DNA from: Sphingopyxis sp. BE259
Lineage (GTDB): Bacteria > Pseudomonadota > Alphaproteobacteria > Sphingomonadales > Sphingomonadaceae
Length of the DNA stretch: 64,000 bases
Direction of reading: 5' to 3'
NCBI RefSeq assembly: GCF_031457495.1
Contig: NZ_JAVDWM010000001.1
Coordinates: 2,902,001-2,966,000 of the forward strand
The translations under genes and the position numbers were made by a program. Positions 44,007 through 53,916 of the stretch are shown piece after piece (the first letter of the stretch is position 1; each line of letters starts with the position of its first letter). A model generated the notes under the pieces. It did not search any database and was not told the origin of the DNA. It saw only the letters and a list, made by a program, of their open reading frames with translations.

Positions 44007-44552
44007 ATGACCCGCCCCTCCCCCGAAACCCCGATTGAAACCCGTTGGGAGGGCCGCTTCATCACGGTGAAACAGCAAGGAACATGGGAATATGTTTCCC
44101 GCTCGCGCGGCATCCATGCCGCGGTGATCCTGGCAATCGACAATGCCGCGGATGGCCGTCACGTCATATTGGTCGAGCAATATCGCGTGCCGCTCAAAGT
44201 AAATTGCCTCGAACTACCCGCGGGGCTGGTCGGCGACGACAGCGCGGGCGAAGCTGTCGAGGTGGCGGCGACCCGCGAGTTAGAGGAAGAAACCGGCTAT
44301 CGCGCCGCGCATTGGCGGGTGGTTGGCGAATTTTTCAGCTCGCCGGGAATGGTCAGCGAAAGTTTCACGCTGCTGGCGGCGACGGAGTTGAGCAAGATCG
44401 GTGACGGTGGCGGCGTCGATAGCGAGGACATCATTGTCCACCGCGTGCCGCTGGACGGTATTGCCGATTTTGTCACGGCGAAACGGGCCGAAGGGTGCGG
44501 GATCGACGTGCGGGTGGCGATGTTGCTGGCGGGTGGGTTGTTGGCCAGTTAG
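44007..44552 (+). CDS. NUDIX hydrolase, ADP-ribose pyrophosphatase-like
   Basis: A 181-residue NUDIX hydrolase. The Nudix box runs GDDSAGEAVEVAATRELEEE then TGY, preceded by LVEQYRVPLKVNCLELPAGL, which is typical of ADP-sugar pyrophosphatases. It would cleave ADP-ribose or a similar nucleoside diphosphate to AMP and a sugar phosphate. ATG 44007 has AAGGAA upstream; the track upstream overlaps the repeat and is unlikely to be coding. Confidence 0.88.
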   Translation: MTRPSPETPIETRWEGRFITVKQQGTWEYVSRSRGIHAAVILAIDNAADGRHVILVEQYRVPLKVNCLELPAGLVGDDSAGEAVEVAATRELEEETGYRAAHWRVVGEFFSSPGMVSESFTLLAATELSKIGDGGGVDSEDIIVHRVPLDGIADFVTAKRAEGCGIDVRVAMLLAGGLLAS

Positions 44553-44585
44553 CTGATTTCGGCCGATTTCGGACCTTTCCTGCAT

Positions 44586-44658
44586 CGTCATCCCGGACTT
44601 GATCCGGGATCCAGGACGACAGCGCGGAGTTGGATCCCGGATCAAGTCCGGGATGACG
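44586..44658. repeat. intergenic inverted repeat (family A-like ends)
   Basis: CGTCATCCCGGACTTGATCC plus GGGATCC pairs with GGATCCCGGATCAAGTCCGG plus GATGACG. It lies between the convergent NUDIX and rhomboid genes and may act as a terminator for both. Confidence 0.75.
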
Positions 44659-44707
44659 AAAGAAAGGAACCCCTCCTAATTGCCACAATCCCATCGGGAA
44701 CCAGCAT

Positions 44708-45343
44708 CTAACGCGCCCCGAACCGCCAGCGCAGCAACGGCCGCGCGAGCAACAGTCCCGCCAGAAACCCGCCGACATGCGCCCAGATCGCGATTGCGCC
44801 GAACCCGCCGCCGCCCGCAAAACCGATCAGCAGTTGCACCGCGATCCACGCGGCCGCAAGCCACAGCGCGCGCACCCAATGCGCCGGGATCGGCCCGATC
44901 GCGGGCGCCTGCGAACGGCTGAAAATCAAGGCAAACACGGCGATCACCGCAGAGATCGCGCCGCTGGCGCCGATCATCGGCACCGCCGACTGTGGGTCAG
45001 CCAGGAATTGTGCGAACGCGCCGGCATAGGCACCCGCAAGCAGCAGAACTGCCATCGCCTTTGCCCCCAGCGGCGCCTCCAGCTGCCGCCCGATGAACAG
45101 CAGCACGATGATGTTGAAGACGAGGTGCAGCACGCCCCCGTGCAGGAAGGCCGACGTCAGCGGGGTGAGGAAAAACGGCACCATCGTCCCCGGCGGGACG
45201 ATGAGGTCCGCCGCGAACCGCGCCGGGATGAAGCCCGCGCGGACGATCGCGTCGATATGGAACCCGGTAATCCACAACAGGACAAAGACGATAACGCAGA
45301 CGAACGCATAGCCCGTCACCAACGGTGCATCCTGCGGCTTCAT
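44708..45343 (-). CDS. rhomboid family intramembrane serine protease
   Basis: A 211-residue membrane protein with six predicted helices. The catalytic serine lies in IGASGAISAV (GXSG) and the catalytic His in WAHVGGFLAG. The loop motif FLHGGVLHLVFNIIVLLFIG is typical of rhomboids. It cleaves membrane proteins within or near transmembrane segments; the substrate is unknown. The start 45343 has only a weak ribosome site. greA lies 27 bases upstream on the same strand. Confidence 0.9.
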   Translation of the reverse strand: MKPQDAPLVTGYAFVCVIVFVLLWITGFHIDAIVRAGFIPARFAADLIVPPGTMVPFFLTPLTSAFLHGGVLHLVFNIIVLLFIGRQLEAPLGAKAMAVLLLAGAYAGAFAQFLADPQSAVPMIGASGAISAVIAVFALIFSRSQAPAIGPIPAHWVRALWLAAAWIAVQLLIGFAGGGGFGAIAIWAHVGGFLAGLLLARPLLRWRFGAR

Positions 45344-45370
45344 CGGCTTATCGCGTCCCGCCGCGTGCCA

Positions 45371-45847
45371 TCAGATGAATTCGATTTTCTTCACCAGATA
45401 ATATTTGTCGCCCGCGGGCACGGTGACCTCGATCTCGTCCTCGACGCGGCGGCCGATCAGCGCGCGGCCGAGCGGCGAATTATAGCTGATCTTGCCGTCC
45501 TTGGCGTCGGCTTCGGCCTGGCCGACGATCTGGTATGTCACCGGCTTGTCGTCCTCGTCGGCGAGGGTCACGGTCGCACCGAACACGATGCGGTCGCCGG
45601 TCAGCGTCGTCGGATCGATCACCTGCGCGCGCGACAATTTGTCCTCGAGGTCGCCGATCGTCGCTTCGACCTGGCCCTGGCGTTCCTTCGCGGCGTGATA
45701 TTCGGCATTTTCCGAAAGGTCGCCGTGGGCGCGCGCTTCCTCGATCGCATCGACGATCAGCGGTCGCTCGGCCTTGAGCGCGCTGAGCTGCGTGCTCAGC
45801 TTCTCATAGCCTTCTGCCAGCATCGGCACCTTTTCAACGCTTGCCAT
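45371..45847 (-). CDS. greA: transcription elongation factor GreA
   Basis: A 158-residue GreA, which rescues backtracked RNA polymerase by stimulating transcript cleavage. The N-terminal coiled coil ([40 protein letters not shown]) carries the acidic tip residues. The C-terminal FKBP-like domain includes [23 protein letters not shown] 45847 has AGGAT upstream and gives the exact family length. Confidence 0.96.
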   Translation of the reverse strand: MASVEKVPMLAEGYEKLSTQLSALKAERPLIVDAIEEARAHGDLSENAEYHAAKERQGQVEATIGDLEDKLSRAQVIDPTTLTGDRIVFGATVTLADEDDKPVTYQIVGQAEADAKDGKISYNSPLGRALIGRRVEDEIEVTVPAGDKYYLVKKIEFI

Positions 45848-45942
45848 TATCCTGTTGTCCTTCGTCAATAATCCAGCGCCAGCGAAACTTCGCCGGGCGG
45901 CTGCGCCGCTGTTCCGTCAATGTCGGGGGGTGGAGCGGTTCC

Positions 45943-48900
45943 TCAATAATAGTCTTGAAGCGGCTTTACTTCAAGAGAGTGCGCGCGCAGCGCGCCGATC
46001 GCATAGGTAGCGGCCTCGCTGCCTGCTGCGGTCGTATAATAAGCGACATCGGCCGCCAGCGCCGACGCGCGGATCGACTGCGAATCCTGCAAACTCTGCC
46101 ACCCCTCGGTGGTGTTGAAGATCAGCTGGACATCGCCGTCCTTGATCCGATCGACGATATGCGGGCGGCCTTCGGCGACCTTGTTGACGCGCTCGACCGC
46201 GATACCCTGCGCGTCGAGATAGTCAGCGGTGCCGCCGGTCGCGATCACCCGCCAGCCCCAGGCGCGCAGCTGGCGCACCGATTCGACGATCCGCGGCTTG
46301 TCGCTGTCCTTGACCGACACGAACAACCGCCCGTCAGTCGGCAGGCGATCGCCCGCCCCCAGCTGTGCCTTGGCGAACGCCAGGTTGAAATTGCTGTCGA
46401 TTCCCATGACTTCGCCGGTGGATTTCATTTCGGGCGACAGCACCGGGTCGGTGCCGGGGAAGCGCGCGAAGGGGAACACCGCCTCCTTCACCGCGACATG
46501 CGCGATGTCGCGGTTGATCTTGGGCAGGTCGGTCAGCTTTTCGCCCGCCATCACCCGCGCCGCGATCTTGGCGATCGGCGACCCGACCGCCTTGGCCACG
46601 AACGGCACGGTCCGGCTGGCGCGCGGATTGACCTCGATCAGGTAGACCTCATCACCCTTCACCGCGAACTGGATGTTCATCAGCCCGCGCACTTCGAGCG
46701 CGCGCGCCAGCAATTCCGTCTGGCGCTCGATCTCTGCGATGGTTGCGGCGGGCAAGCTGTACGGCGGGATCGAGCAGGCGCTGTCGCCCGAATGGACCCC
46801 GGCTTCCTCGATATGCTGGAGCACGCCCGCGACGACGACATCGGTGCCGTCGCACAGCGCATCGACATCGACCTCGATCGCGTCGCGCAGGTAGCGGTCG
46901 ATCAGCACCGGCGAGTCGCCCGACACCTGCACCGCGGTCTCGATATAATTTTCGAGCTGCGCCTGATCGTCGACGATTTCCATCGCGCGGCCGCCAAGCA
47001 CATAGGACGGACGGGTCAGCACCGGGTAACCGATGCGCGTCGCAACCGCGATCGCCTCTTCGCGGCTGCGCGCGATACCGTTTTCGGGCTGTTTCAGCTT
47101 TAGCTTGTTGACCAGCGCCGCGAACCGCTCGCGGTCTTCGGCCAGGTCGATCGCGTCGGGTGAGGTGCCCAGGATCGGGATGCCCGCGTCGGACAGCGCC
47201 TGCGCCAGCTTGAGCGGGGTTTGGCCGCCGAACTGGACGATAACGCCGACCAGCGTGCCGTTCGACTGTTCGACGTGGAGGATTTCGAGCACATCCTCGG
47301 CGGTCAGCGGCTCAAAATACAGGCGGTCCGACGTATCATAATCGGTGCTCACCGTTTCCGGGTTGCAGTTGATCATGATCGTCTCGTAACCCGCCTCTTC
47401 CAATGCGAAGCAGGCGTGGCAGCAGCAATAATCGAACTCGATCCCCTGCCCGATGCGGTTCGGACCGCCGCCGAGGATAACCACTTTCTTGCGGTCCGAC
47501 GGCTTCGCCTCGCACTCGGGCTCGCCAAAGGTTGGGGCTTCATAGGTCGAATAAAGATAGGGCGTCTGCGCCTGAAATTCGGCGGCGCAGGTGTCGATCG
47601 TCTTGAACACCGGGCGCACGCCGAGTTTGTGGCGCAGCTGGCGTACCTCCATTTCGGTGACGCCGCCGGTCATCGCCTTGACCGCTTCGTGGATCAGCCC
47701 GCGGCCGCTGGCCGTCGCGCGGCGGGTGCCGGGTTGCAGGTTTGCAGATTGCAACGCGAGATAGGCCAGGCGCTTGTCCGAAAAGCCCATCGCCTTCAAC
47801 TTGCGGAGTCCCGCGGCATCGCGCGGCAAGCCGTCGCGGCACACCTGCTTTTCGGCTTCGACGATTTCCTCGATGCGTTCGAGGAACCACATATCATAAC
47901 CCGCAATGCGGTTGATTTCCGACAGCGGCAGCCCCTCGCGGATCGCCTGCGCCGCGTTGAGCAAGCGGTCGGGTGTCGCCTTGGCCAGCTCACTACGCAG
48001 CTGGTCATGCGTCGCGCCCTTCAAATGGTCGACGAAATTGAAGCCCGACAGCCCCGTCTCCAGCCCGCGCAGCGCCTTTTGCAAGCTCTCATGGATTGTG
48101 CGGCCGATCGCCATCACTTCGCCGACCGATTTCATCGCGGTCGACAGGATCGGCTCGGCGCCCTTGAATTTCTCGAACGCAAAGCGCGGGATTTTGGTGA
48201 CGACATAATCGATCGTCGGTTCGAACGACGCCGGGGTCACCCCGGTGATGTCGTTCATGATCTCGTCGAGCGTATAGCCGACCGCGAGCTTTGCCGCGAC
48301 CTTGGCAATCGGGAAACCCGTCGCCTTCGACGCCAGCGCCGACGAGCGCGACACGCGCGGGTTCATCTCGATCACGATCAGGCGGCCGTCCTTGGGATTG
48401 ACCGCGAACTGGACGTTCGACCCGCCCGTTTCGACCCCGATCTCGCGCAGCACCGCGATGCTCGCGTTGCGCATGATCTGATATTCCTTGTCGGTCAGCG
48501 TGAGCGCGGGCGCGACGGTGATCGAATCGCCGGTATGCACGCCCATCGGATCGACATTTTCGATCGAACAGATGATGATGCAATTGTCCTTGCGGTCGCG
48601 CACCACCTCCATCTCATATTCTTTCCAGCCGAGGAGCGATTCCTCGATCAGGACTTCGGTGGTCGGCGAGGCGATCAGGCCGCCGCGGACGATATGCTCG
48701 AACTCCTCGCGGTTATACGCGATGCCGCCGCCGGTGCCGCCCATCGTGAAGCTGGGGCGGATGATCGAGGGCAGCCCGGTGCGTTCGAGCACCGCGAATG
48801 CCTCGTCGAGCGTATGCGCGATGCCCGATCGCGCGCTTTCCAGCCCGATCTTGTCCATCGCGTCGCGAAACTTGATCCGGTCCTCGGCCTTGTCGATCGC

Positions 48901-49263
48901 CTCGGCATCGGCGCCGATCATCTCGACGCCATATTTGGTCAAGGTGCCATCGTTGAACAGCGCCAGCGCGGTGTTGAGCGCGGTCTGCCCGCCCATCGTC
49001 GGCAGCACCGCATCAGGGCGCTCCTTCGCGATGATCTTCGCGACGATCTCGGGCGTGATCGGCTCGACATAAGTGGCGTCGGCCAACTCGGGATCGGTCA
49101 TGATCGTCGCCGGGTTGGAGTTGACGAGGACGATCCGGTAACCCTCCTCCTTCAGCGCCTTGATCGCCTGCGTCCCCGAATAGTCGAACTCGCACGCCTG
49201 ACCGATAACGATCGGGCCGGCGCCGATGACGAGGATGGATTGGATGTCGGTTCTTTTGGGCAT
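45943..49263 (-). CDS. carB: carbamoyl-phosphate synthase large subunit
   Basis: The 1106-residue ATP-grasp subunit making carbamoyl phosphate for pyrimidine and arginine synthesis. Two homologous halves are visible: [20 protein letters not shown] at the N-terminus and [20 protein letters not shown] near residue 580, each followed by an ATP-grasp domain, and the C-terminal allosteric MGS-like domain ([20 protein letters not shown]). ATG 49263 overlaps the stop of the small lipoprotein gene by one base. The ribosome site is weak, so translation may rely on coupling to that gene. Confidence 0.97.
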   Translation of the reverse strand: MPKRTDIQSILVIGAGPIVIGQACEFDYSGTQAIKALKEEGYRIVLVNSNPATIMTDPELADATYVEPITPEIVAKIIAKERPDAVLPTMGGQTALNTALALFNDGTLTKYGVEMIGADAEAIDKAEDRIKFRDAMDKIGLESARSGIAHTLDEAFAVLERTGLPSIIRPSFTMGGTGGGIAYNREEFEHIVRGGLIASPTTEVLIEESLLGWKEYEMEVVRDRKDNCIIICSIENVDPMGVHTGDSITVAPALTLTDKEYQIMRNASIAVLREIGVETGGSNVQFAVNPKDGRLIVIEMNPRVSRSSALASKATGFPIAKVAAKLAVGYTLDEIMNDITGVTPASFEPTIDYVVTKIPRFAFEKFKGAEPILSTAMKSVGEVMAIGRTIHESLQKALRGLETGLSGFNFVDHLKGATHDQLRSELAKATPDRLLNAAQAIREGLPLSEINRIAGYDMWFLERIEEIVEAEKQVCRDGLPRDAAGLRKLKAMGFSDKRLAYLALQSANLQPGTRRATASGRGLIHEAVKAMTGGVTEMEVRQLRHKLGVRPVFKTIDTCAAEFQAQTPYLYSTYEAPTFGEPECEAKPSDRKKVVILGGGPNRIGQGIEFDYCCCHACFALEEAGYETIMINCNPETVSTDYDTSDRLYFEPLTAEDVLEILHVEQSNGTLVGVIVQFGGQTPLKLAQALSDAGIPILGTSPDAIDLAEDRERFAALVNKLKLKQPENGIARSREEAIAVATRIGYPVLTRPSYVLGGRAMEIVDDQAQLENYIETAVQVSGDSPVLIDRYLRDAIEVDVDALCDGTDVVVAGVLQHIEEAGVHSGDSACSIPPYSLPAATIAEIERQTELLARALEVRGLMNIQFAVKGDEVYLIEVNPRASRTVPFVAKAVGSPIAKIAARVMAGEKLTDLPKINRDIAHVAVKEAVFPFARFPGTDPVLSPEMKSTGEVMGIDSNFNLAFAKAQLGAGDRLPTDGRLFVSVKDSDKPRIVESVRQLRAWGWRVIATGGTADYLDAQGIAVERVNKVAEGRPHIVDRIKDGDVQLIFNTTEGWQSLQDSQSIRASALAADVAYYTTAAGSEAATYAIGALRAHSLEVKPLQDYY

Positions 49264-49568
49264 TATTTTTGTTCTTCTCTTGGATGCATCTCGTTGCCGA
49301 CGAAACCGAGTTTTATATGATTTGCAAACTCGGGTTTCTTCAGCTCGCGCATGACACAATCGAGGCGCTCATATTTTTCATCAACTGCCGGTTGAAATTT
49401 AACATAGTTATCAGCGCCGAGCGTCAGGGTGCCCGGCGTCACTCGACATTGTTTCTCGACCCGCGCCAACGCCGAACCTATTGTTTCGGCTTCGCCATCA
49501 CGCGTGTCAGGCGAGCAACCCATCAGCTGCATCGCCACGGCGACCGCAAAGATGGGGCGAACACTCAC
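49263..49568 (-). CDS. small lipoprotein between carA and carB
   Basis: A 101-residue protein I do not recognise. A short signal ([16 protein letters not shown]) ends in an LMGC lipobox, so it should be a lipoprotein. The mature part has only two further cysteines (KQCRV and LDCVMREL). The gene is coupled on both sides: its GTG overlaps the carA stop by four bases (GTGA) and its stop overlaps the carB ATG by one. These overlaps argue that it is a real gene and not an artefact. A link between an envelope lipoprotein and carbamoyl phosphate synthesis is not obvious; it may be a passenger. Confidence 0.65.
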   Translation of the reverse strand: MSVRPIFAVAVAMQLMGCSPDTRDGEAETIGSALARVEKQCRVTPGTLTLGADNYVKFQPAVDEKYERLDCVMRELKKPEFANHIKLGFVGNEMHPREEQK

Positions 49569-50854
49569 TTCAACCCACCCACAAACTTCTCGAACAGATA
49601 GAAGCTGTCTTGCGGCCCCGGGCTCGCCTCCGGATGATACTGCACCGAAAACGCATTTTTCCCCGTGATCGCGATGCCGCAGTTCGATCCGTCGAACAGG
49701 CTCTTGTGCGTCTCGACCACGCCGCCGGGCAGCGTCGAGGCATCGACCGCAAAGCCGTGGTTCATGCTGGTAATTTCGACCACGCCGTCGGCGAAGTCGC
49801 CGCCGACGCGCTGCACCGGGTGGTTCGCGCCGCGGTGACCCTGATGCATCTTCACGGTCTTCGCCCCCGCGGCGAGCGCGAGCAGCTGGTGGCCGAGGCA
49901 GATGCCGAAGATCGGGACGTTGCGGTCGAGCAGCCCCTTGATCACCGGCACCGCATAGTCGCCCGTCGCCGCGGGATCGCCGGGGCCGTTCGACAGGAAC
50001 ACCCCCGCCGGACGCAGCGCGACGATCTCTTCAAGGCTCGTCTTCGCAGGCACCACAGTGACGCGCGCGCCGGCCTTCACCAGGTTGCGGAAGATATTGT
50101 CCTTGGCGCCATAATCGACGGCGACGACGTGGGGTTTCTGCGCCGCCCCCTGATTTCCGTGCGCTGCCCCGTGATTTCCGTTCGTGTCGAGCGAAGTCGA
50201 GACACCCTGCGTTCGCTCACTGCCGATGGGCATCTCGACTTCGCTCGATGCGAACGGATGTTGGTAGCCTTTACCGAGAACCCACGTCCCCACATCCCAG
50301 CTACCCTGCCGCTCGCGGGTCACGGTCTTGGCGAGGTCCATGCCCTCCAGCCCCGGCCAGCCCTGCGCCAGCATCAGCAGCCTATCGAGGTCGAACTTGC
50401 CCTCGGCATTGTGCGCCACCACCCCGGTCGGCGCGCCGCCGTCGCGGATGCGGCGGGTCAGCGCGCGGGTGTCGATGCCCGCCAGCCCGATCAGGCCTTG
50501 CGTGGCCATCCATTCGGGCAAGGTCTGCACGCTGCGGAAATTGCTCGGCAGCGTCGGCAATTCGCGCGTGACGCAGCCGATCGCGGCGCGCTTGTCGCGT
50601 TCCATATCCTCGGGGTTCGCGCCGACATTGCCGATGTGCGGAAAGGTGAAGGTGATGATCTGGCCCGCATAGCTCGGGTCGGTCAGGATTTCCTGATAGC
50701 CGGTCATCGCGGTGTTGAAACAAATCTCGCCCACCCCCGCACCGCTCGCGCCATAACCGACGCCCCACAGGACGGTGCCATCGGCAAGAACGAGGACGCC
50801 GGTCGCGCCATCAGGCTGGCTTGCGGGCGCGGCAGAGGGGTTGGCAGGTGCCAT
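49565..50854 (-). CDS. carA: carbamoyl-phosphate synthase small subunit, with a palindromic insert
   Basis: The 429-residue glutamine amidotransferase subunit that supplies ammonia to CarB. The N-terminal domain (LVLADGTVLWGVGYGASGAG, FNTAMTGYQEILTDPSYAGQ) is followed by a class I GATase domain with Cys319 in FGICLGHQLLA and the His407/Glu409 pair in QYHPEAS. Between the domains, about residues 199-238 are foreign: FASSEVEMPIGSERTQGVST then SLDTNGNHGAAHGNQGAAQ. This stretch is the in-frame translation of a family B repeat plus a short direct repeat, and makes the protein about 40 residues longer than expected. Both active-site regions are intact, so it is probably functional. Confidence 0.95.
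   Translation of the reverse strand: MAPANPSAAPASQPDGATGVLVLADGTVLWGVGYGASGAGVGEICFNTAMTGYQEILTDPSYAGQIITFTFPHIGNVGANPEDMERDKRAAIGCVTRELPTLPSNFRSVQTLPEWMATQGLIGLAGIDTRALTRRIRDGGAPTGVVAHNAEGKFDLDRLLMLAQGWPGLEGMDLAKTVTRERQGSWDVGTWVLGKGYQHPFASSEVEMPIGSERTQGVSTSLDTNGNHGAAHGNQGAAQKPHVVAVDYGAKDNIFRNLVKAGARVTVVPAKTSLEEIVALRPAGVFLSNGPGDPAATGDYAVPVIKGLLDRNVPIFGICLGHQLLALAAGAKTVKMHQGHRGANHPVQRVGGDFADGVVEITSMNHGFAVDASTLPGGVVETHKSLFDGSNCGIAITGKNAFSVQYHPEASPGPQDSFYLFEKFVGGLK
50145..50181. repeat. short direct repeat beside the carA insert
   Basis: Two copies of GCCCC(C)TGATTTCCGT, differing at one base, lie at 50145-50160 and 50166-50181. They encode the duplicated Gly-Asn-His/Gln-Gly-Ala-Ala segment at the C-terminal edge of the insert and abut the family B element, perhaps as a scar of insertion. 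Confidence 0.6.
50178..50257. repeat. family B palindromic repeat inside carA
   Basis: The left arm is CCGTTCGTGTCGAGCGAAGT plus CGAGA and the right arm is TCTCGACTTCGCTCGATGCG plus AACGG. It is in frame in carA and has no stop codon in that frame. Other copies lie at 51464, 51874, 58827, 60433 and 61942. Confidence 0.9.
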
Positions 50855-50985
50855 TCAACATGCTCCGGACGGGGGGCTAAACGGCCGATCAACTAGGCAG
50901 CAAAAAAGTGATTCACAAGCTATCGAATTTGGAATCTTGGCGCTAGAGAGGGCCTTTCCGAAATTTGCAGCGCATGGGGACACGT

Positions 50986-51438
50986 ATGATTCGTGATGAC
51001 ATCAAGGCTGCGCAGGTCGCCGCGATGAAAGCCGGCGACAAGGCGCGGCTCGGCACCATCCGGCTGATGCTGGCCAAGATCAAGGACAAGGACATCGAAC
51101 TGCGCACCGGCACCGCGCCGGCCGACGACGATGTGCTGGTGACTGATGTGCTGCAGAAAATGGTCAAGCAGCGCCGCGAATCGATCTCGATGTACGAACA
51201 GGGCGGGCGACAGGAGCTGGCCGACATCGAGGCGGCCGAGGTTGTCGTGATCGAGGATTTCCTGCCCGCGCAGTTGAGCGACGATGAAGCACAGGCGGCG
51301 ATCAAGGCGATTGCGGCGGAGCTGGGCGCGGAAAGCCTGAAGGACATGGGCAAGGTGATGGCGGCGGTGAAGGAACGTCATGGGTCCGAGCTGGATATGA
51401 GCAAGGCGAGCGGGTGGGTTAAGGCGGCGTTGAGCTGA
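50986..51438 (+). CDS. GatB/YqeY domain protein
   Basis: A 150-residue YqeY-type protein. It has the helical GatB/YqeY domain: IRDDIKAAQVAAMKAGDKAR, LQKMVKQRRESISMYEQGGR, EVVVIEDFLPAQLSDDEAQA and a C-terminal MGKVMAAVKERHGSELDMSK. Family members resemble the tRNA-binding tail of GatB and may act in translation, but no activity is established. ATG 50986 follows GGGGACACGT. It is divergent from carA. Confidence 0.92.
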   Translation: MIRDDIKAAQVAAMKAGDKARLGTIRLMLAKIKDKDIELRTGTAPADDDVLVTDVLQKMVKQRRESISMYEQGGRQELADIEAAEVVVIEDFLPAQLSDDEAQAAIKAIAAELGAESLKDMGKVMAAVKERHGSELDMSKASGWVKAALS

Positions 51439-51463
51439 GTTTAGCGCCAAAACGCTCCCCTTT

Positions 51464-51537
51464 CCGTTCGTCCCGAGCGAAGTCGAGGGATGTTTGGCGC
51501 CGCGCCAACGTGTCTCGACTTCGCTCGACACGAACGG
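51464..51537. repeat. family B palindromic repeat
   Basis: CCGTTCGTCCCGAGCGAAGT plus CGAGGGA pairs imperfectly with GTGTCTCGACTTCGCTCGAC plus ACGAACGG. It lies between yqeY and the GIY-YIG gene, 12 bases before the latter's start codon. Confidence 0.88.
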
Positions 51538-51549
51538 GTATGGGGAGCA

Positions 51550-51996
51550 ATGGCGTTCTGGACCTACATTCTGCTCTGTGCTGACGGCCGCTATTACACA
51601 GGACACACCGATCATCTGGAACGCCGCATCGCCCAGCATCAACATGGCGGATTTTGCGATTTCACCTCGCGGCGGCGGCCCGTGACCCTGGTCTGGTCGC
51701 AGGATTTTGCGACGCGGGTCGAGGCGTTGGAAACTGAACGCCGGATCAAATCATGGTCGCGCGCGAAAAAGGAGGGGCTGATCCGCGGCGACTGGCAAAT
51801 GGTCAGCCATTTCGCCAAGCCACCTCACGAACGCCCGGACCTCACAGTGTCTTTTGAGGAACACACCCCCTCCCCGTTCGTCCCGAGCGAAGTCGAGGGA
51901 CGTGAAGCCGGGCGCCAACGTGTCTCGACTTCGCTCGACACAAACGGAGGTGAGAGTTTGGCTTCCCTGCCCAAGGATGAGGGGGCAGTTAAATGA
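51550..51996 (+). CDS. GIY-YIG nuclease superfamily protein with a repeat-derived tail
   Basis: A 148-residue protein whose first 95 residues form a UPF0213-type GIY-YIG domain: WTYILLCADGRYYTGHTDHL (the GIY-YIG strands as YIL and YYTG), then ERRIAQHQHGGFCDFTSRRR and RRIKSWSRAKKEGLIRG. The C-terminal 40 or so residues (SPFVPSEVEGREAGRQRVST, SLDTNGG) are the translation of a family B repeat and not part of the domain. ATG 51550 has GGGGAG upstream. The stop overlaps the dnaG ATG by four bases (ATGA), so the repeat read-through now links this gene to dnaG. Confidence 0.88.
   Translation: MAFWTYILLCADGRYYTGHTDHLERRIAQHQHGGFCDFTSRRRPVTLVWSQDFATRVEALETERRIKSWSRAKKEGLIRGDWQMVSHFAKPPHERPDLTVSFEEHTPSPFVPSEVEGREAGRQRVSTSLDTNGGESLASLPKDEGAVK
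51874..51947. repeat. family B palindromic repeat within the GIY-YIG ORF
   Basis: It has the same orientation and near-identical sequence to the copy at 51464-51537, so the GIY-YIG gene is flanked by direct copies. Here the element is translated as the protein's C-terminal region. Confidence 0.88.
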
Positions 51997-53885
51997 CCCT
52001 CACCCCCCAATGGCTGGACGAACTTCGCTCGCGCGTCACGCTGTCGACCCTCATCGGTCGCACGGTAAAGGTCACCCGCGCCGGCCGCGAATATAAGGCG
52101 TGCTGCCCCTTCCATAACGAAAAGACGCCCAGCTTCACCATCAACGACGAGAAGGGCTTCTATCACTGCTTCGGTTGCAGCGCCCACGGCGATGCGATCC
52201 GCTGGATGACCGATCAGCGCGGGCTGTCGTTCATGGACGCGGTCAAGGAGCTGGCCGCCGAAGCGGGGATGGAGGTTCCCGCCGCCGACCCGCGCGCCGC
52301 GCAAAAAGCCGAGGAGCAAGCGAGTCTGCGCGATGTCGTGCAGGGCGCCGCCGACTGGTTCACCCAGCAGTTGGGTAGCAGCAACGGCGCCCCGGCGCGC
52401 GATTATCTGGCCAAACGCGGCATTTCGGAAGCGACGCGCAAGGCCTTCGGCTTCGGCCTTGCCCCCGACAGCCGCAGCGCATTGAAAGAGGCGCTCAAGA
52501 AATTCCCGACCGCAATGCTGGTCGAATCCGGCATGCTGATCGCGGTCGAGGAGAAAGAGCCCTACGACCGCTTCCGCGGCCGCCTGATGATCCCGATCCG
52601 CGACGCGCGCGGGCGGGTGATCGCGTTTGGCGGGCGCATCCTGGGCGATGGCGAGCCCAAATATCTGAACTCGCCCGACACGCCTTTGTTCGACAAGGGA
52701 CGCACGCTTTATAATCTCGACAAAGCGAGCCCGGCGTCGCGGCAGACGAACCGGATCATCGTCGTCGAAGGCTATATGGACGTCATCGCGCTGGCCGAGG
52801 CGGGAATCGCCGACGCGGTTGCGCCGCTCGGCACGGCATTGACCGAGGCGCAGCTGGGACTGATCTGGCGGATGGTGCCGGTCCCGGTGCTGTGTTTCGA
52901 CGGCGATGCGGCGGGACAGAAAGCAGCGATGCGCGCCGCGATGCGCGCGCTGCCGCTGCTCCGCCCCGGCTTCAGCCTCGCCTTTGCGGTGATGCCGCCG
53001 GGGCAGGATCCCGACGACATCGTCCGCGCCCGCGGCGCCGACGGGTTCACCGCGCTGCTCGACGAAGCGCAGCCGCTGGTCGAGCGCCTGTGGGCGCATG
53101 AAGTCGCCGCCGGACCACTCGCGACCCCCGAGGAGCGCGCCGCGCTCAAGACCCGGCTGCTTGCCCACGCCGACGCAATCGAGGACGCCGATGTCCGCCA
53201 CCATTATCGCGAGGCGTTTCGAGAACGGCTCGACACATTGTTCGCGCGGCAGCGCCCCGAGCGCGCGCCGCGCGTTCCCTGGGCACCACAACCACAGCGC
53301 GGCGGCTTTGGCGGAGCGGGGCGCCGCTTTGGCCCCGACCCGCGCTTGCAGCCGCCGGTCGATGAGGCCCGATCGATCGGGCAGGTCGGGATCGGCAGCC
53401 ATTATGCCGCGGCGCTGATCGGCGGCCTGCTGCGTTATCCCGCAGCCCTGCGCCGCAACGACGAGGCGCTGACCCGGCTCGCGGTGACCGATTCCAGTGA
53501 CGCCGAACTGCTCGGCGCTATGCTTGACATCGCCGGAGGCCAAGAAGGGCTTGATTGCGAGGGGTTGCTTGCCATATTGGAGCCAATGAAAGTGTATAAT
53601 AGGGCGATGACATTGCTCAGAGCCGACGGGATGCACTTCTCGTTCAATCGCAGGCTTGACGGCGAAGATGTTGATGCGGCGCGGGAAACCGCGCTGCGCG
53701 ACCTGGAAGAATATATCGGGGTGCTGGTCACCCAGCCTGAAATCCGCGCCCGGCTGGCTCAGGCGACCGAGGATTTCCAGCGCACGATGGACGACGAAGG
53801 ATTTGCCCGGCAGCAAAAGCTGTCGGCAATGGACAAAGAATTGACCCGCCGCCTCGCTGCGCTGTCCGACAGCAGCCAAGGCTGA
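51993..53885 (+). CDS. dnaG: DNA primase DnaG
   Basis: A 630-residue primase that lays RNA primers for DNA replication. The N-terminal zinc-binding domain has [20 protein letters not shown] then [12 protein letters not shown]. The catalytic TOPRIM core shows [20 protein letters not shown] and [12 protein letters not shown]. The C-terminal helicase-binding domain (about 440-630) contacts DnaB. A linker rich in Arg/Pro/Gly sits around residues 420-450. It precedes rpoD by 31 bases, the classic dnaG-rpoD macromolecular synthesis order. Confidence 0.96.
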   Translation: MTLTPQWLDELRSRVTLSTLIGRTVKVTRAGREYKACCPFHNEKTPSFTINDEKGFYHCFGCSAHGDAIRWMTDQRGLSFMDAVKELAAEAGMEVPAADPRAAQKAEEQASLRDVVQGAADWFTQQLGSSNGAPARDYLAKRGISEATRKAFGFGLAPDSRSALKEALKKFPTAMLVESGMLIAVEEKEPYDRFRGRLMIPIRDARGRVIAFGGRILGDGEPKYLNSPDTPLFDKGRTLYNLDKASPASRQTNRIIVVEGYMDVIALAEAGIADAVAPLGTALTEAQLGLIWRMVPVPVLCFDGDAAGQKAAMRAAMRALPLLRPGFSLAFAVMPPGQDPDDIVRARGADGFTALLDEAQPLVERLWAHEVAAGPLATPEERAALKTRLLAHADAIEDADVRHHYREAFRERLDTLFARQRPERAPRVPWAPQPQRGGFGGAGRRFGPDPRLQPPVDEARSIGQVGIGSHYAAALIGGLLRYPAALRRNDEALTRLAVTDSSDAELLGAMLDIAGGQEGLDCEGLLAILEPMKVYNRAMTLLRADGMHFSFNRRLDGEDVDAARETALRDLEEYIGVLVTQPEIRARLAQATEDFQRTMDDEGFARQQKLSAMDKELTRRLAALSDSSQG

Positions 53886-53916
53886 CCCACCGATTGCCCC
53901 TTTGGCAGGAACAAAT

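Noticed and set aside
47221..49320. A 699-codon plus-strand frame opposite carB
   Set aside because: It is the antisense shadow of carB; its composition is Arg/His/Ala-rich with no domain.
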